A stretch of DNA of 64,000 nucleotides from assembly GCA_016292745.1 (NCBI GenBank), contig JAEDFO010000001.1, positions 137,774-201,773 of the forward strand. The letters are read 5' to 3'. Source of the DNA: Muribaculaceae bacterium. Its GTDB lineage: Bacteria > Bacteroidota > Bacteroidia > Bacteroidales > Muribaculaceae. The position numbers and the translations under genes are program-made. Below, piece by piece: positions 1-10,217 of this stretch; position 1 is the first letter of the stretch; each line of letters starts with the position of its first letter. Below the pieces are notes generated by a model. That model saw nothing but the letters and a program-made list of their open reading frames with translations, was not told the DNA's origin and did no database searches.

Positions 1-321
1 CAATCGATCGTTAACAGTCTTATCCTCGAGATAAGTCTTGGCAAGATCGGCTCGATAGCCATTGAATTCGTCGATAAAAGTTTTGGTGGTATCAATACCT
101 GCAGCCTCGGCATCAGCAACCTTCATCTTATATGTAACAAACATATCTACATATTTATCGAAGGGCTGCTCTTCCAATTGCTGTTGTTTATTTTTATTGT
201 AAAGATATTCAAACTCAGAAAGTTTTACATCTTTACCGTTAACTGTCATTGCAACGGGGTCTTTGGCCGATGCACAGAGTGCAAATAATGCCAATGAACC
301 TGCTAATAAACTATTTTTCAT
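1..321 (-). CDS. SurA/PpiC-like peptidyl-prolyl isomerase, N-terminal part (cut by window edge)
   Basis: Reading from an ATG at 321 to the window edge gives 107 residues with no stop. The first 19 or so form a Sec signal peptide (MKNSLLAGSLALFALCASA), so the product is exported. The next segment (VNGKDVKLSEFEYLYNKNK, then a FDKYVDMFVTYKMK stretch) resembles the N-terminal chaperone region of periplasmic SurA/PpiC-type isomerases, which Bacteroidota often encode just after guaB. The rotamase domain would lie outside the window, so catalysis cannot be confirmed. Family assignment rests on this N-terminal pattern and the neighbourhood. The gap to guaB is 67 bp and contains its own -7 element, so it may be transcribed separately from guaB. 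Confidence 0.7.
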   Translation of the reverse strand, partial: MKNSLLAGSLALFALCASAKDPVAMTVNGKDVKLSEFEYLYNKNKQQQLEEQPFDKYVDMFVTYKMKVADAEAAGIDTTKTFIDEFNGYRADLAKTYLEDKTVNDRL

Positions 322-345
322 GTTAATCAAATATTTATTACATTA

Positions 346-353
346 CAAAAATA
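346..353 (-). promoter_or_regulatory. Candidate -7 promoter element for the isomerase gene
   Basis: On the minus strand this reads TATTTTTG, a full match to the Bacteroidota -7 consensus TAnnTTTG, 24 bp before the ATG at 321. No convincing -33 TTTG was found at the usual spacing. Confidence 0.5.
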
Positions 354-388
354 GTAACGTAACAACTATAGATTTTATTGTATAAGCA

Positions 389-1882
<1,494 letters not shown>

Positions 1883-1892
1883 TTATTGCACG

Positions 1893-1900
1893 CAAAGTTA
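1893..1900 (-). promoter_or_regulatory. Candidate -7 promoter element of guaB
   Basis: TAACTTTG on the minus strand matches TAnnTTTG and lies 28 bp before the guaB ATG. A TTTG lies only 12 bp further upstream, too close for a canonical -33 box. Confidence 0.5.
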
Positions 1901-1952
1901 AGAATTTTCGGACAAATATGTTGTATTTTTCTGCCAATATTTTATTGAAAAA

Positions 1953-1989
1953 GTATTAGGCTGCCACATGGAAAGCAGCAGCCTAATAC
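1953..1989 (-). terminator. Intrinsic terminator after recQ
   Basis: Perfect 12-bp inverted repeat (GTATTAGGCTGC at 1953-1964, GCAGCCTAATAC at 1978-1989) with a 13-nt loop. On the minus strand it is followed by TTTTTCAATAAA. It lies 18 bp past the recQ stop and separates recQ from guaB. Confidence 0.9.
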
Positions 1990-2007
1990 GATTCTATCAC
2001 TGAGTGA

Positions 2008-4191
2008 TTAGTTTGCCAGTTCCGAAAGGAACTTTATTCGGATTAATCTTATTTCCTCCTCGGTGTAATCGTTGCCGAGCTCGTTGATGGCGTCTTCGAG
2101 GTTATCGCTTTCACTACCCTTGAAATATTCAAAAATATCGAGCTGGTGGTCGGGGTCCATTACCTCATCAAGGAAGTAGTCGATATTGATTTTAGTTCCA
2201 GAATACACTATTGCTTCTACCTCGTTGAGCAATTCATCGAATTCAAGGCCTTTCGACTCGGCCAACTCATCGAGAGCTATCTTTCGGTCGATGGCTTGAA
2301 TAATTGAAATCTTAAGTTTGCTCTTATTCGGCATAATGCGTACGCGAAGGTCTTCAGGACGTTCAATCTCGTTTTCTTCTACATGACGTTTGATAACCTT
2401 GACAAACTCTTCACCATAGCGTTTAGCCTTGCCGGCACCGACGCCAGGAACATTCTGCAATTCCTCGATACTTATTGGATAAGTTGTAGCCATAGCCTCG
2501 AGCGATGGGTCCTGGAAAATTACGTAAGGCGGCAATTGAAGGTTCTTTGCTATTTTCTTACGCAAATCCTTCAGAATTGAGTATAGTTCAGGGTCAACAG
2601 CACACGATGCACCGCCTTTAATAGGTATTTCATCTATGTTGTTCTCGCTATAATCGTTATCTTCAACAATTTTGAACGACACAGGCTTCTTCAAAAAACT
2701 ATGTCCGGCTTTTGTAACCTTGAGCAAACCGTAATTCTCGATATCCTTATCAAGATATCCAGCAATAATGGCTTGACGGATTACAGCCATAAGACGACGC
2801 TCGTCGTCGGCACCCATAGTACCGAACATCTCAAGTTCGTCGTGATTATACGACTTAATTTCGTTAGTTTCTTTACCAATAAGAATATTGGTAATGTAAT
2901 CAGCCTTGAATTTTTCCTTAAGCGCAAGAATGGTTTCAATAATTGCGCACAAATCGTCTTTTGCTTCCACTTGTTTTTTGGGATTTAGACAGTTGTCACA
3001 GTTCCCACAATTATCCTGATTATAATCCTCGCCGAAATAATGCAGAAGAGTGCGGCGGCGACACAACGATGACTCGGCATACGATGCTGTTTCGAGCAGC
3101 AACTGCTTACCGATTTCCTGTTCAGCCACAGGCTTCCCCTGCATGAATTTCTCAAGTTTCTGTAAATCCTTATTGGTATAGAAGGTGATGCATTGTCCTT
3201 CACCGCCATCTCTGCCGGCCCGACCGGTTTCTTGATAGTATCCTTCGAGGCTCTTGGGAATGTCGTAGTGAATCACATAGCGAACATCCGGTTTGTCGAT
3301 ACCCATGCCGAAAGCTATTGTTGCCACAATGACATCGCACTTCTCAAGAAGGAACGCATCCTGATTGGCAGAACGAGTGGCGCTGTCCATGCCAGCATGA
3401 TATGGCAAGGCATTAATATCGTTAACCACCAAGGTCTCGGCCAATTCCTCGACTTTCTTACGGCTCAGGCAATAGACTATTCCGCTCTTGCCTTCCTGCG
3501 ATTTGATATAGCGAATGAGGTCTTTATCTACATCCTTTGTTTTAGGCCTTACTTCATAATAAAGGTTTGGCCGGTTAAACGACGACTTAAACACAGCGGC
3601 CTTGGTCATACCGAGGTTTTTCTGTATGTCGTGCTGAACCTTAGGCGTAGCAGTTGCAGTGAGAGCGATAAGCGGACGAGGACCGATTTCGTTGATAATC
3701 GGGCGAATTCTGCGATATTCGGGGCGGAAATCGTGTCCCCACTCCGAAATACAGTGAGCTTCGTCGACGGCATAAAACGAGATTTTAATCGTTTTAAGAA
3801 AATCGATGTTCTCCTCTTTTGTGAGGGATTCGGGGGCGACATAAAGAAGTTTAGTCTTTCCCGAGGAAACATCGCTCTTAACCATGTCGATAGCTTGCTT
3901 ATTGAGCGATGAATTCAGGAAGTGAGCCACTCCATCTTCGTCGCTGAAATTACGCATTGCGTCCACCTGGTTCTTCATCAAGGCAATCAACGGTGAAATT
4001 ACAATAGCAGTTCCTTCCATAATCAACGATGGCAACTGGTAGCAAAGCGACTTGCCGCCACCGGTTGGCATAAGCACAAAGGTGTCCTTCTCGTTTATCA
4101 GGTTCTCGATTATTTGCTCTTGATTACCTTTAAACGAATCAAAACCGAAATGCTTTTTAAGCTCTGTATGGAGAAAATCTTTGCTTTGCAT
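2008..4191 (-). CDS. recQ: ATP-dependent DNA helicase RecQ
   Basis: 3'-5' superfamily 2 helicase acting in recombination and stalled-fork repair. Visible elements: motif I MPTGGGKSLCYQLP near residue 40, the DEAH box in VDEAHCISEWGHDFRPEY near residue 142, motif VI QETGRAGRDG near residue 320, a RecQ zinc-binding cysteine cluster (CRRRTLLHYF then CGNCDNC) near 375-400, a winged-helix region, and an HRDC domain at about 530-605. A C-terminal acidic tail of roughly 120 residues follows. The total of 727 residues is longer than E. coli RecQ (about 610). It is transcribed from its own promoter in the 99-bp gap behind clpX and ends at a strong terminator. Confidence 0.97.
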   Translation of the reverse strand: MQSKDFLHTELKKHFGFDSFKGNQEQIIENLINEKDTFVLMPTGGGKSLCYQLPSLIMEGTAIVISPLIALMKNQVDAMRNFSDEDGVAHFLNSSLNKQAIDMVKSDVSSGKTKLLYVAPESLTKEENIDFLKTIKISFYAVDEAHCISEWGHDFRPEYRRIRPIINEIGPRPLIALTATATPKVQHDIQKNLGMTKAAVFKSSFNRPNLYYEVRPKTKDVDKDLIRYIKSQEGKSGIVYCLSRKKVEELAETLVVNDINALPYHAGMDSATRSANQDAFLLEKCDVIVATIAFGMGIDKPDVRYVIHYDIPKSLEGYYQETGRAGRDGGEGQCITFYTNKDLQKLEKFMQGKPVAEQEIGKQLLLETASYAESSLCRRRTLLHYFGEDYNQDNCGNCDNCLNPKKQVEAKDDLCAIIETILALKEKFKADYITNILIGKETNEIKSYNHDELEMFGTMGADDERRLMAVIRQAIIAGYLDKDIENYGLLKVTKAGHSFLKKPVSFKIVEDNDYSENNIDEIPIKGGASCAVDPELYSILKDLRKKIAKNLQLPPYVIFQDPSLEAMATTYPISIEELQNVPGVGAGKAKRYGEEFVKVIKRHVEENEIERPEDLRVRIMPNKSKLKISIIQAIDRKIALDELAESKGLEFDELLNEVEAIVYSGTKINIDYFLDEVMDPDHQLDIFEYFKGSESDNLEDAINELGNDYTEEEIRLIRIKFLSELAN

Positions 4192-4225
4192 CGTTATACC
4201 TTGATGAAATTATACTTCTATACAA

Positions 4226-4256
4226 CAAAAATAAACTTCACCAACTAGAAATCCAA
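4226..4256 (-). promoter_or_regulatory. recQ promoter
   Basis: Minus-strand TTG (4254-4256), 20 bp, then TATTTTTG (4226-4233). This fits the Bacteroidota -33/-7 layout and lies 35 bp before the recQ ATG. Confidence 0.6.
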
Positions 4257-4290
4257 CTTTTTTCAGTAAATAATTGTGAGTATTCTTTTA

Positions 4291-5523
4291 TTATTTTAGA
4301 ATATCAAAATTTGCCTGCTCCAGTTTCGAAGCAGCATAGTCTTTGGTTAACACGAATTTCTTTGCTTTACCGCCAGGCATGCTATACATAGCGTCAATCA
4401 TTATGGTCTCAACAATTGAACGGAGACCACGGGCACCAAGTTTATACTCAATTGCTTTATCGACAATGAAATCTAGAGCATCATCGTCGATTGTCAGCTT
4501 TATGCCATCGATTTCGAAAAGCTTAATATACTGACGGACAATAGCATTTTTCGGCTCGGTGAGTATGCGCCGTAAAGCTGCACGGTCGAGTGGCTCAAGA
4601 TTGGTAAGCACTGGCAGACGGCCAATGATTTCGGGAATCAACCCGAACGATTTCAGATCTTGAGGTGCCACAAACCTGATGAGATTGTCGCGCTGATAGT
4701 TGCGTCGGGCGGCATCGTTACCATAACCCACAACATGAGTATTAAGGCGCAATGCTATCTTACGCTCAATACCCTCGAAAGCGCCACCACAAATGAAAAG
4801 GATATTCTTGGTGTCGACAGCTATCATGCGCTGCTCAGGATGTTTGCGTCCGCCATTCGGTGGCACATTCACTATTGAGCCTTCCAACAACTTGAGTAAA
4901 CCTTGCTGAACGCCTTCGCCACTTACATCGCGGGTTATCGATGGATTGTCGCTTTTGCGTGCTATCTTATCGATTTCATCTATGAAAACGATACCACGTT
5001 CAGCTTGGGCCACATCATAGTCACATGCCTGAAGCAAACGCGTTAGAAGGCTTTCGATATCCTCGCCTACATAACCCGCCTCGGTGAGTACAGTGGCGTC
5101 AACTATAGCAAATGGCACCTTGAGCAGGCGGGCAATGGTTTTTGCAAGAAGGGTCTTGCCTGTACCGGTAGGGCCAACCATAATGATGTTTGACTTTTCA
5201 ACCTCTACATCATCGTCCTTTCCTTGAGCCAAACGTTTATAATGATTATAAACCGCTACAGAAAGATACTTTTTAGCTTCATCCTGACCAATAACATACT
5301 GGTCGAGATAGTCTTTAATTTCCCTTGGAGTAGGCATCGACTTTAAATCGATGTCGGAGTTGTCGTTGTGATGCAGTTTCTGCAGATATTCCTTAGCCAG
5401 CTGAGCTGCATGCTCAGCACAGTCGTTACAAATGTTGGCGGTATATCCAGGCATCATTAGTTCCACTTCCGACTCATGCCGGCCGCAGAAACTACACACC
5501 AATTCATTTTGCTTTTTAGCCAT
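4291..5523 (-). CDS. clpX: ATP-dependent Clp protease ATP-binding subunit ClpX
   Basis: AAA+ unfoldase that recognises substrates and threads them into ClpP. The N-terminal zinc-binding domain has two Cys pairs (CSFCGRHE near residues 10-16 and CNDC near 32-35). Then come Walker A GPTGTGKT, the pore loop GYVG, Walker [12 protein letters not shown], the arginine-finger region IPEIIGRLP and sensor 2 [10 protein letters not shown]. The 410-residue length is normal. In the loop that docks on ClpP, the E. coli IGF tripeptide aligns with VGY here ([10 protein letters not shown]). The gene follows clpP by 11 bp, so the two form an operon driven from upstream of clpP. Confidence 0.97.
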   Translation of the reverse strand: MAKKQNELVCSFCGRHESEVELMMPGYTANICNDCAEHAAQLAKEYLQKLHHNDNSDIDLKSMPTPREIKDYLDQYVIGQDEAKKYLSVAVYNHYKRLAQGKDDDVEVEKSNIIMVGPTGTGKTLLAKTIARLLKVPFAIVDATVLTEAGYVGEDIESLLTRLLQACDYDVAQAERGIVFIDEIDKIARKSDNPSITRDVSGEGVQQGLLKLLEGSIVNVPPNGGRKHPEQRMIAVDTKNILFICGGAFEGIERKIALRLNTHVVGYGNDAARRNYQRDNLIRFVAPQDLKSFGLIPEIIGRLPVLTNLEPLDRAALRRILTEPKNAIVRQYIKLFEIDGIKLTIDDDALDFIVDKAIEYKLGARGLRSIVETIMIDAMYSMPGGKAKKFVLTKDYAASKLEQANFDILK

Positions 5524-5534
5524 TATCTAAATGA

Positions 5535-6212
5535 TTATTTCTTGGAATTAATGAGAACTTCGTCGATCATACCATATTCTTTGGCTTCAGAAGCTATCAT
5601 CCAGTAATCGCGGTCGCTGTCGCGCTCTACCTTTTCGAAAGGTACCCCTGAATGGTTAGATATAATCGTATAGAGTTCATCCTTAATTTTCTTTATTTCA
5701 CGAGCAGTAATCTCAATATCAGAAGCCTGTCCCTGAACACCGCCAAGTGGTTGATGAATCATCACTCGTGAGTGACGAAGGCCAAATCGTTTGCCGCGCT
5801 CACCAGCTACGAGCAGAACAGCGGCCATGGAAGCTGCCATGCCAGTGCAAATTGTCGACACCTCGCTCGAAATATACTGCATAGTGTCGTAAATACCCAA
5901 ACCAGCATAAACCGAGCCACCAGGGGAGTTGATATAGATAGAAATATCCTTACCTGGGTCGCTCGAGTCGAGATAAAGCAGCTGGGCTTGAATTACGTTG
6001 GCTGCATAATCGTCGATCTGTGTGCCAAGGAATATAATACGGTCCATCATCAGACGTGAGAACACATCCATCTGCGCCATATTGAGTTTACGCTCCTCTA
6101 TAATAGTTGGAGAAACATAATAGTTATCGCTAATCTGTGACACATACTGGTCGAGAGCAAGGCCATTAAGTCCCAGATGCTTGACTGCATATTTTCTGAA
6201 GTCTTTATCCAT
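5535..6212 (-). CDS. clpP: ATP-dependent Clp protease proteolytic subunit ClpP
   Basis: Serine peptidase that forms the degradation chamber for ClpX. The nucleophile is Ser128 in GMAASMAAV and the catalytic His is His153 in MIHQPLGG; the Asp lies in the VERDSDRDY segment near residue 198. The reading frame extends to a TTG at 6221. I chose the ATG at 6212 (225 residues, [12 protein letters not shown]) because it is the first ATG and nothing favours the TTG. It is co-transcribed with clpX 11 bp downstream. The promoter lies about 150 bp upstream and leaves a long leader with a hairpin. Confidence 0.97.
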   Translation of the reverse strand: MDKDFRKYAVKHLGLNGLALDQYVSQISDNYYVSPTIIEERKLNMAQMDVFSRLMMDRIIFLGTQIDDYAANVIQAQLLYLDSSDPGKDISIYINSPGGSVYAGLGIYDTMQYISSEVSTICTGMAASMAAVLLVAGERGKRFGLRHSRVMIHQPLGGVQGQASDIEITAREIKKIKDELYTIISNHSGVPFEKVERDSDRDYWMIASEAKEYGMIDEVLINSKK

Positions 6213-6321
6213 ATAAATCAATATTGTAAGTGTATTGTTTAGCTATTGGTTGTGCAAATATATAACAAATAAGTAAGTGATTAATGCGAAAAACGCCAAT
6301 TGCTTAATTATTACCTATACA

Positions 6322-6347
6322 GTCCCCGTGTCAGTACGTGCCGGGAC
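6322..6347 (-). promoter_or_regulatory. Hairpin in the clpP-clpX leader
   Basis: GTCCC (6322-6326) pairs with GGGAC (6343-6347), with a possible inner CGT/ACG stem. It lies in the predicted 5' leader of clpP, between the promoter at 6364-6394 and the start codon, and has no following T-tract, so it is not a terminator. A second -7-like TATATTTG at 6255-6262 lies closer to the gene without a -33 box. Confidence 0.35.
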
Positions 6348-6363
6348 AAATGCAAATGCCTGA

Positions 6364-6394
6364 CAAAGATAAACACGAAAATGTATTTAGCAAA
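6364..6394 (-). promoter_or_regulatory. clpP-clpX promoter
   Basis: Minus-strand TTTG (6391-6394), exactly 19 bp, then TATCTTTG (6364-6371). Both elements and the spacing match the Bacteroidota consensus. The predicted transcript start is near 6360, about 148 nt before the clpP ATG. Confidence 0.75.
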
Positions 6395-6425
6395 ATTTTA
6401 TTCAATATCCCTTACCATAACAATA

Positions 6426-6454
6426 CAGCCCACGTCGTAATATGGCGTAGGCTG
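6426..6454 (-). terminator. Terminator after tig
   Basis: Nine-base arms with one mismatch (CAGCCCACG at 6426-6434, CGTAGGCTG at 6446-6454), 22 bp past the tig stop. The downstream T-tract is weak (TATTGTTATGG). Confidence 0.6.
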
Positions 6455-6476
6455 CATTATATTAATTTGGAATTAA

Positions 6477-7832
6477 TTATTTTTCAGCAAAAAGAGCTTC
6501 GAATTCCTTAGTAGTAACTTCTTTGTTGTCAAGATTTACAGCATTCTTTATTGCATCAAAAACTTTAGTCTCTACAGTACGTTCAACGAGGTTGCGACGA
6601 TAATCTTCATTGTTCATCATATCGTTGGCATATCTTTCGAGAGCATCCTGTGGAACATTAGTAAGTCCATATTGAGCAAACTGCTGTGCTGCAAGAACCT
6701 TGGCTGCTTCCTTAAGGTCGGCTTCGTCAACCTTAACATCGAGCTGCTTAGCCACTTGTTCCTTTACAAGCTGCCATTTCAGACCAGGAACCATCTTTTC
6801 AAACTCTTCATCCACATTATCAGCTGTAAACTTGCTGTCTTCCTTACGAACCAGCCACTTCTTCAAGAATTCAACAGGGAGTTGAATATCGCCGGCCTGT
6901 TCTGTAAGAACTTTCTCGGCATCAACAGAGAAACGATAATTGCTGTCGTTTACCAACTGGCTTGAAATCATCTTCTTAAGGTTATCGAGATACTCCTCTT
7001 CGCTTGTAACCTTATCCTTGCCAAATACAGCATCGTAAAGTTCCTGTCCGTGTTCAGCATTCTTGAGAACGATGATTTCCTCGATTACCATTTCAAAGTC
7101 GCTCTTTACGTCAGCTTTATCCTTGTCGACGTTAAGCATAGAAGCCATTTCAGCTATATTGCCATCGCAAGTCGCCGATGGATTGAATACTACGTGGTCA
7201 CCAACCTTCTTGCCCATAAACAATGCTTTCTGGTCTTCGGTGCGGAAATATTCAGGCGAAACAATTGTCTTCTCAACTTTTACGCCATCTTCTTTCACGC
7301 TGCCATCTTCGTTAAGTTCCTGCATTGAACCTTTCACGAGAGCCTTGGCATCAACTTCATCGCCAGGCACCTGCTTGCCAAAACGTTCTGCAAACTGAGC
7401 ATCCTGACGAGCAACCATTTCATCGTCTACAGTTATATTATAATATGGTATATTTACCGACTTGTCAACTGTTACATTTATTTCAGGAGACAGACCAAGT
7501 TCGAAAACAAACTTGAAATCCTTATCGGCATCAAAATTGATTTCGTTAGAGTTGGCAATCAAAGGCTCGCCGAGTATTGCGACCTTATTATCTTCAATAT
7601 AACCTACAAGAGCATCGTAAACATCCTTGTTTACTACTTCAACAAGCACATTCTTGCCAAAAAGTTTCTTGAGCATAGCGGTAGGAACATGACCGGGACG
7701 GAAACCTTTGATTGGGTGAGTCTGTCCGATTTTCTTAAGTTCCTGAGTCACTTTGCCTTGATAATCGCTTTCTTCAATCGATACAGTTAGAGTTGCATTA
7801 ACATTGTCGATTTTGTCAAATGTTACATTCAT
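6477..7832 (-). CDS. tig: Trigger factor, ribosome-associated chaperone
   Basis: A 451-residue protein that fits trigger factor in length and layout, placed directly upstream of clpP as in many bacteria. The N-terminal ribosome-binding domain contains the degenerate signature GFRPGHVPTAMLKKLFGK near residues 43-60, which holds the conserved F-R-x-G-x-P core. The middle FKBP-like domain is poorly conserved, as is usual in Bacteroidota. The C-terminal half (about 260-440) is helical and rich in charged residues, consistent with the chaperone arms. It has its own promoter and a terminator, so clpP-clpX is transcribed separately. Assignment rests on the signature, length and synteny. Confidence 0.93.
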   Translation of the reverse strand: MNVTFDKIDNVNATLTVSIEESDYQGKVTQELKKIGQTHPIKGFRPGHVPTAMLKKLFGKNVLVEVVNKDVYDALVGYIEDNKVAILGEPLIANSNEINFDADKDFKFVFELGLSPEINVTVDKSVNIPYYNITVDDEMVARQDAQFAERFGKQVPGDEVDAKALVKGSMQELNEDGSVKEDGVKVEKTIVSPEYFRTEDQKALFMGKKVGDHVVFNPSATCDGNIAEMASMLNVDKDKADVKSDFEMVIEEIIVLKNAEHGQELYDAVFGKDKVTSEEEYLDNLKKMISSQLVNDSNYRFSVDAEKVLTEQAGDIQLPVEFLKKWLVRKEDSKFTADNVDEEFEKMVPGLKWQLVKEQVAKQLDVKVDEADLKEAAKVLAAQQFAQYGLTNVPQDALERYANDMMNNEDYRRNLVERTVETKVFDAIKNAVNLDNKEVTTKEFEALFAEK

Positions 7833-7872
7833 CGTGTAAAATATATGATTTTGTTAATTTACTTAATGATTC

Positions 7873-7886
7873 GTGCGGCTTCGCAC
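7873..7886 (-). other. Small hairpin in the tig leader
   Basis: GTGCG (7873-7877), loop GCTT, CGCAC (7882-7886). It lies between the predicted tig transcript start and the ATG, and no T-run follows. Function unknown. Confidence 0.3.
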
Positions 7887-7897
7887 ATTTCGAAATG

Positions 7898-7929
7898 CAA
7901 AATTACATTTTATAATGTCGATACACAAA
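7898..7929 (-). promoter_or_regulatory. tig promoter
   Basis: Minus-strand TTTG (7926-7929), 20 bp, TAATTTTG (7898-7905). A good two-element Bacteroidota promoter about 65 bp before the tig ATG. Confidence 0.7.
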
Positions 7930-7978
7930 TTTCATGCCATTTTTTTTGTCATGTCTATAATTGTAGGCAAAAATTCGT

Positions 7979-7986
7979 TAAGTTTG
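7979..7986 (+). promoter_or_regulatory. -7 element of the Big_2 lipoprotein gene
   Basis: TAAGTTTG matches TAnnTTTG. It lies 13-19 bp before the candidate ATGs at 7999 and 8005 and rules out the longer in-frame start at 7873. Confidence 0.55.
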
Positions 7987-8004
7987 CATTATAAACAAAT
8001 GCAT

Positions 8005-9246
8005 ATGCGTAAAATAATATATTACATATCCTTTCTGCCTATATTTCTATCATTTGTTTCTTGCGGAAAGTTCGAAGTGCTGTATTTCGACATCAGCACC
8101 AAGTCGGCAGTAATGCATGTAAGCGAAACGCTTCAGATAAAGGCCGCCATATCATATTCTGGAGATGGCGACACGGAAATGTATTGGAGCAGTTCTGCCC
8201 CCGAAATTGCTGCTGTTGATTCAATGGGTGTAGTATCAGCATTACGAAACGGCACCGCAACAATAACACTAGAGTGTGCTGGTCAGACTGCCACGTGTGA
8301 GATAACAGTAGAGCCTCAGACATTCATACTTTATGCCATTGGGAGTGGCAGTTCCGGTGGTTTCTCGCTTTCCTGCAACGACGAAATCATCGCCAGTTCT
8401 TCAACCAAATCAACACCTCATAGATTACACATTGAGAAATCCGACAATTATATTGCCGGCACATATATTAAGGAGGTAACAACCCCGGGAGATGAAGAAC
8501 ACGAACCTACAGTTACAACTACACTTCACGCCACATATTGGAAAAACGGTTCGATGAAACAACTCGATGAGAGCGAACTCAATTCCGAGGCGTTTGCCAT
8601 TACCGTGATGAACGACACAACTTATTCAGCTGGCTACATAACTGATGGAACATCATCAAAAGGAGTGATATGGAAAGCCGCTGAAGCTATTGAATTACCG
8701 CAATTTTCAGAAATCACCGACATCAAAGCCTCAGACAACATAATTCTTGCCTGCGGCAACAAGGATGAAAAAGCATTGATTTACAATAATGGAATTATCA
8801 CCGAACTTGAAGGCGACAATTGTCATGCGTCACAACTTGTTATAATCGATGACGACGTTTACATTGCAGGATACACAGTACTGAATACCAAAAAGAAAGC
8901 CACCATATGGAAAGGCACAGCGGTGTCATTCATATCAGAGAGCGAATCGGAGTTCACTGCAATAGCTGAATTTGAATGTTCACCTATTGCTTGCGGAAAC
9001 TCAATTGGAGATAACGCATCAAACATTTTCATATACAGCAACGGCACAATCAACGAATTAACTAATTATTCATCAAAACTATTTGCTACAGGCATTGGCT
9101 CAATCAGCAACTGTGCGGCTGCTTGTGGATACGAAATAATCGACGACGGCAATTCCACCTTATTCAATCCTTTCATTTATATCAATGGAACATTCAGCCC
9201 GCTAAACATCATGGATGCCATGCCAATTGATATGTTTACACGCTAA
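8005..9246 (+). CDS. Lipoprotein with Big_2 domain and AG/IW repeats, function unknown
   Basis: A 413-residue predicted lipoprotein. The signal MRKIIYYISFLPIFLSFVSC places the lipidated Cys at residue 20. Residues about 30-103 look like a bacterial Ig-like Big_2 domain (WSSSAPEIAAVDSMGVVSAL, then NGTATITLECAG). The rest contains roughly six degenerate repeats of about 40 residues with a core such as (Y/I)xAG(Y) ... IWK-x-G/YxNGxxxxL (YSAGYI...VIWK, YIAGYT...TIWK, PIACGN...IYSNG, AAACGY...IYING), suggesting a beta-propeller-like fold. The start at 8005 (or 7999) follows a -7 element; the frame opens earlier at 7873, upstream of that promoter. The gene stands alone between tig and pyrD, convergent with the latter. 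I do not recognise a specific function; a surface or outer-membrane location is inferred. Confidence 0.75.
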   Translation: MRKIIYYISFLPIFLSFVSCGKFEVLYFDISTKSAVMHVSETLQIKAAISYSGDGDTEMYWSSSAPEIAAVDSMGVVSALRNGTATITLECAGQTATCEITVEPQTFILYAIGSGSSGGFSLSCNDEIIASSSTKSTPHRLHIEKSDNYIAGTYIKEVTTPGDEEHEPTVTTTLHATYWKNGSMKQLDESELNSEAFAITVMNDTTYSAGYITDGTSSKGVIWKAAEAIELPQFSEITDIKASDNIILACGNKDEKALIYNNGIITELEGDNCHASQLVIIDDDVYIAGYTVLNTKKKATIWKGTAVSFISESESEFTAIAEFECSPIACGNSIGDNASNIFIYSNGTINELTNYSSKLFATGIGSISNCAAACGYEIIDDGNSTLFNPFIYINGTFSPLNIMDAMPIDMFTR

Positions 9247-9253
9247 TAAAAAA

Positions 9254-9286
9254 GCTGTCCGAATCCTGTTTCAAGGACCGGACAGC
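9254..9286. terminator. Bidirectional terminator between the lipoprotein gene and pyrD
   Basis: Perfect 8-bp stem (GCTGTCCG at 9254-9261, CGGACAGC at 9279-9286) with A/T-rich runs on both sides, placed between two convergent genes. Confidence 0.85.
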
Positions 9287-9305
9287 AATTATTAAAAAAT
9301 GAATA

Positions 9306-10217
9306 TCAACGCTCCATCGCACCAATCAAATCGTTCACATCGTTGATGCCATGACGTTTCATATAATCTGCAATGTAGTCAACCACCTTTACTGTTATGG
9401 ATGGGTCAATGAAATTTGCAGTACCAAGCTGAACGGCAGTAGCACCTGCAAGAATGAATTCAATTGCATCGCGCCCATTCATAATTCCCCCCAAGCCAAT
9501 AACGGGAATTTTCACCGCATTTGCAACCTGCCACACCATTCTGACAGCAATAGGACGGATACAAGCGCCAGACAGCCCACCAGTGATAGTTGACAAATAC
9601 GGCTTCCGTGTCTCGGTGTTGATGGCCATACCAAGGAAAGTATTTGTAAGTGAAACTGAATCAGCACCTTCAGCCTCAACAGCCAAAGCGATATCGGCAA
9701 TTGAGGTCACATTTGGCGAAAGTTTCACTATCATCGTCTTATTATAGGCTTTGCGACATGCCTTCACAACCGATGCTGCTCCCGAACATGTAGTTCCGAA
9801 TGCCATACCACCCTGCTTTACATTGGGGCACGAAATATTGAGTTCAATTGCCGGAATACGCTCGAGGTCGTTGAGTTTTTCGCACACCTTTACATAATCG
9901 TCGACACTGGCTCCCGATACATTTACCACAATATTTGTGTCGTAATCCTTTATTTCGGGATATATATGCTCAATGAAATAATCTATACCTTTGTTTTGAA
10001 GGCCTACTGCGTTAAGCATACCAGAAGGCGTTTCCACCATACGTGGATACGGATTGCCTTCGCGATGATTCAACGTAGTTCCTTTAATGATGAATCCACC
10101 CAGACGGTTCAAATCGATGAAATCAGCAAACTCACTGCCATAGCCAAAAGTGCCTGAGGCTGTCATCACTGGGTTCTTAAGACACATCTGCCCTATTTTA
10201 ACACTATAATTTACCAT
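9306..10217 (-). CDS. pyrD: Dihydroorotate dehydrogenase, class 1B catalytic subunit
   Basis: Cytoplasmic FMN enzyme that oxidises dihydroorotate to orotate. The class 1B form passes electrons through PyrK to NAD+. Its 303 residues match that class. Conserved segments: [12 protein letters not shown] near residue 17, [11 protein letters not shown] near 68, [11 protein letters not shown] near 127 with the class 1 catalytic Cys, and the phosphate-binding end [16 protein letters not shown]. The start overlaps the end of pyrK by 7 bp, so the two subunits are translationally coupled. Confidence 0.97.
   Translation of the reverse strand: MVNYSVKIGQMCLKNPVMTASGTFGYGSEFADFIDLNRLGGFIIKGTTLNHREGNPYPRMVETPSGMLNAVGLQNKGIDYFIEHIYPEIKDYDTNIVVNVSGASVDDYVKVCEKLNDLERIPAIELNISCPNVKQGGMAFGTTCSGAASVVKACRKAYNKTMIVKLSPNVTSIADIALAVEAEGADSVSLTNTFLGMAINTETRKPYLSTITGGLSGACIRPIAVRMVWQVANAVKIPVIGLGGIMNGRDAIEFILAGATAVQLGTANFIDPSITVKVVDYIADYMKRHGINDVNDLIGAMER

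Noticed and set aside
7873-8004. Longer N-terminus for the Big_2 lipoprotein
   Set aside because: The extra 44 codons lie upstream of or over the -7 element TAAGTTTG and push the signal peptide inside the protein.
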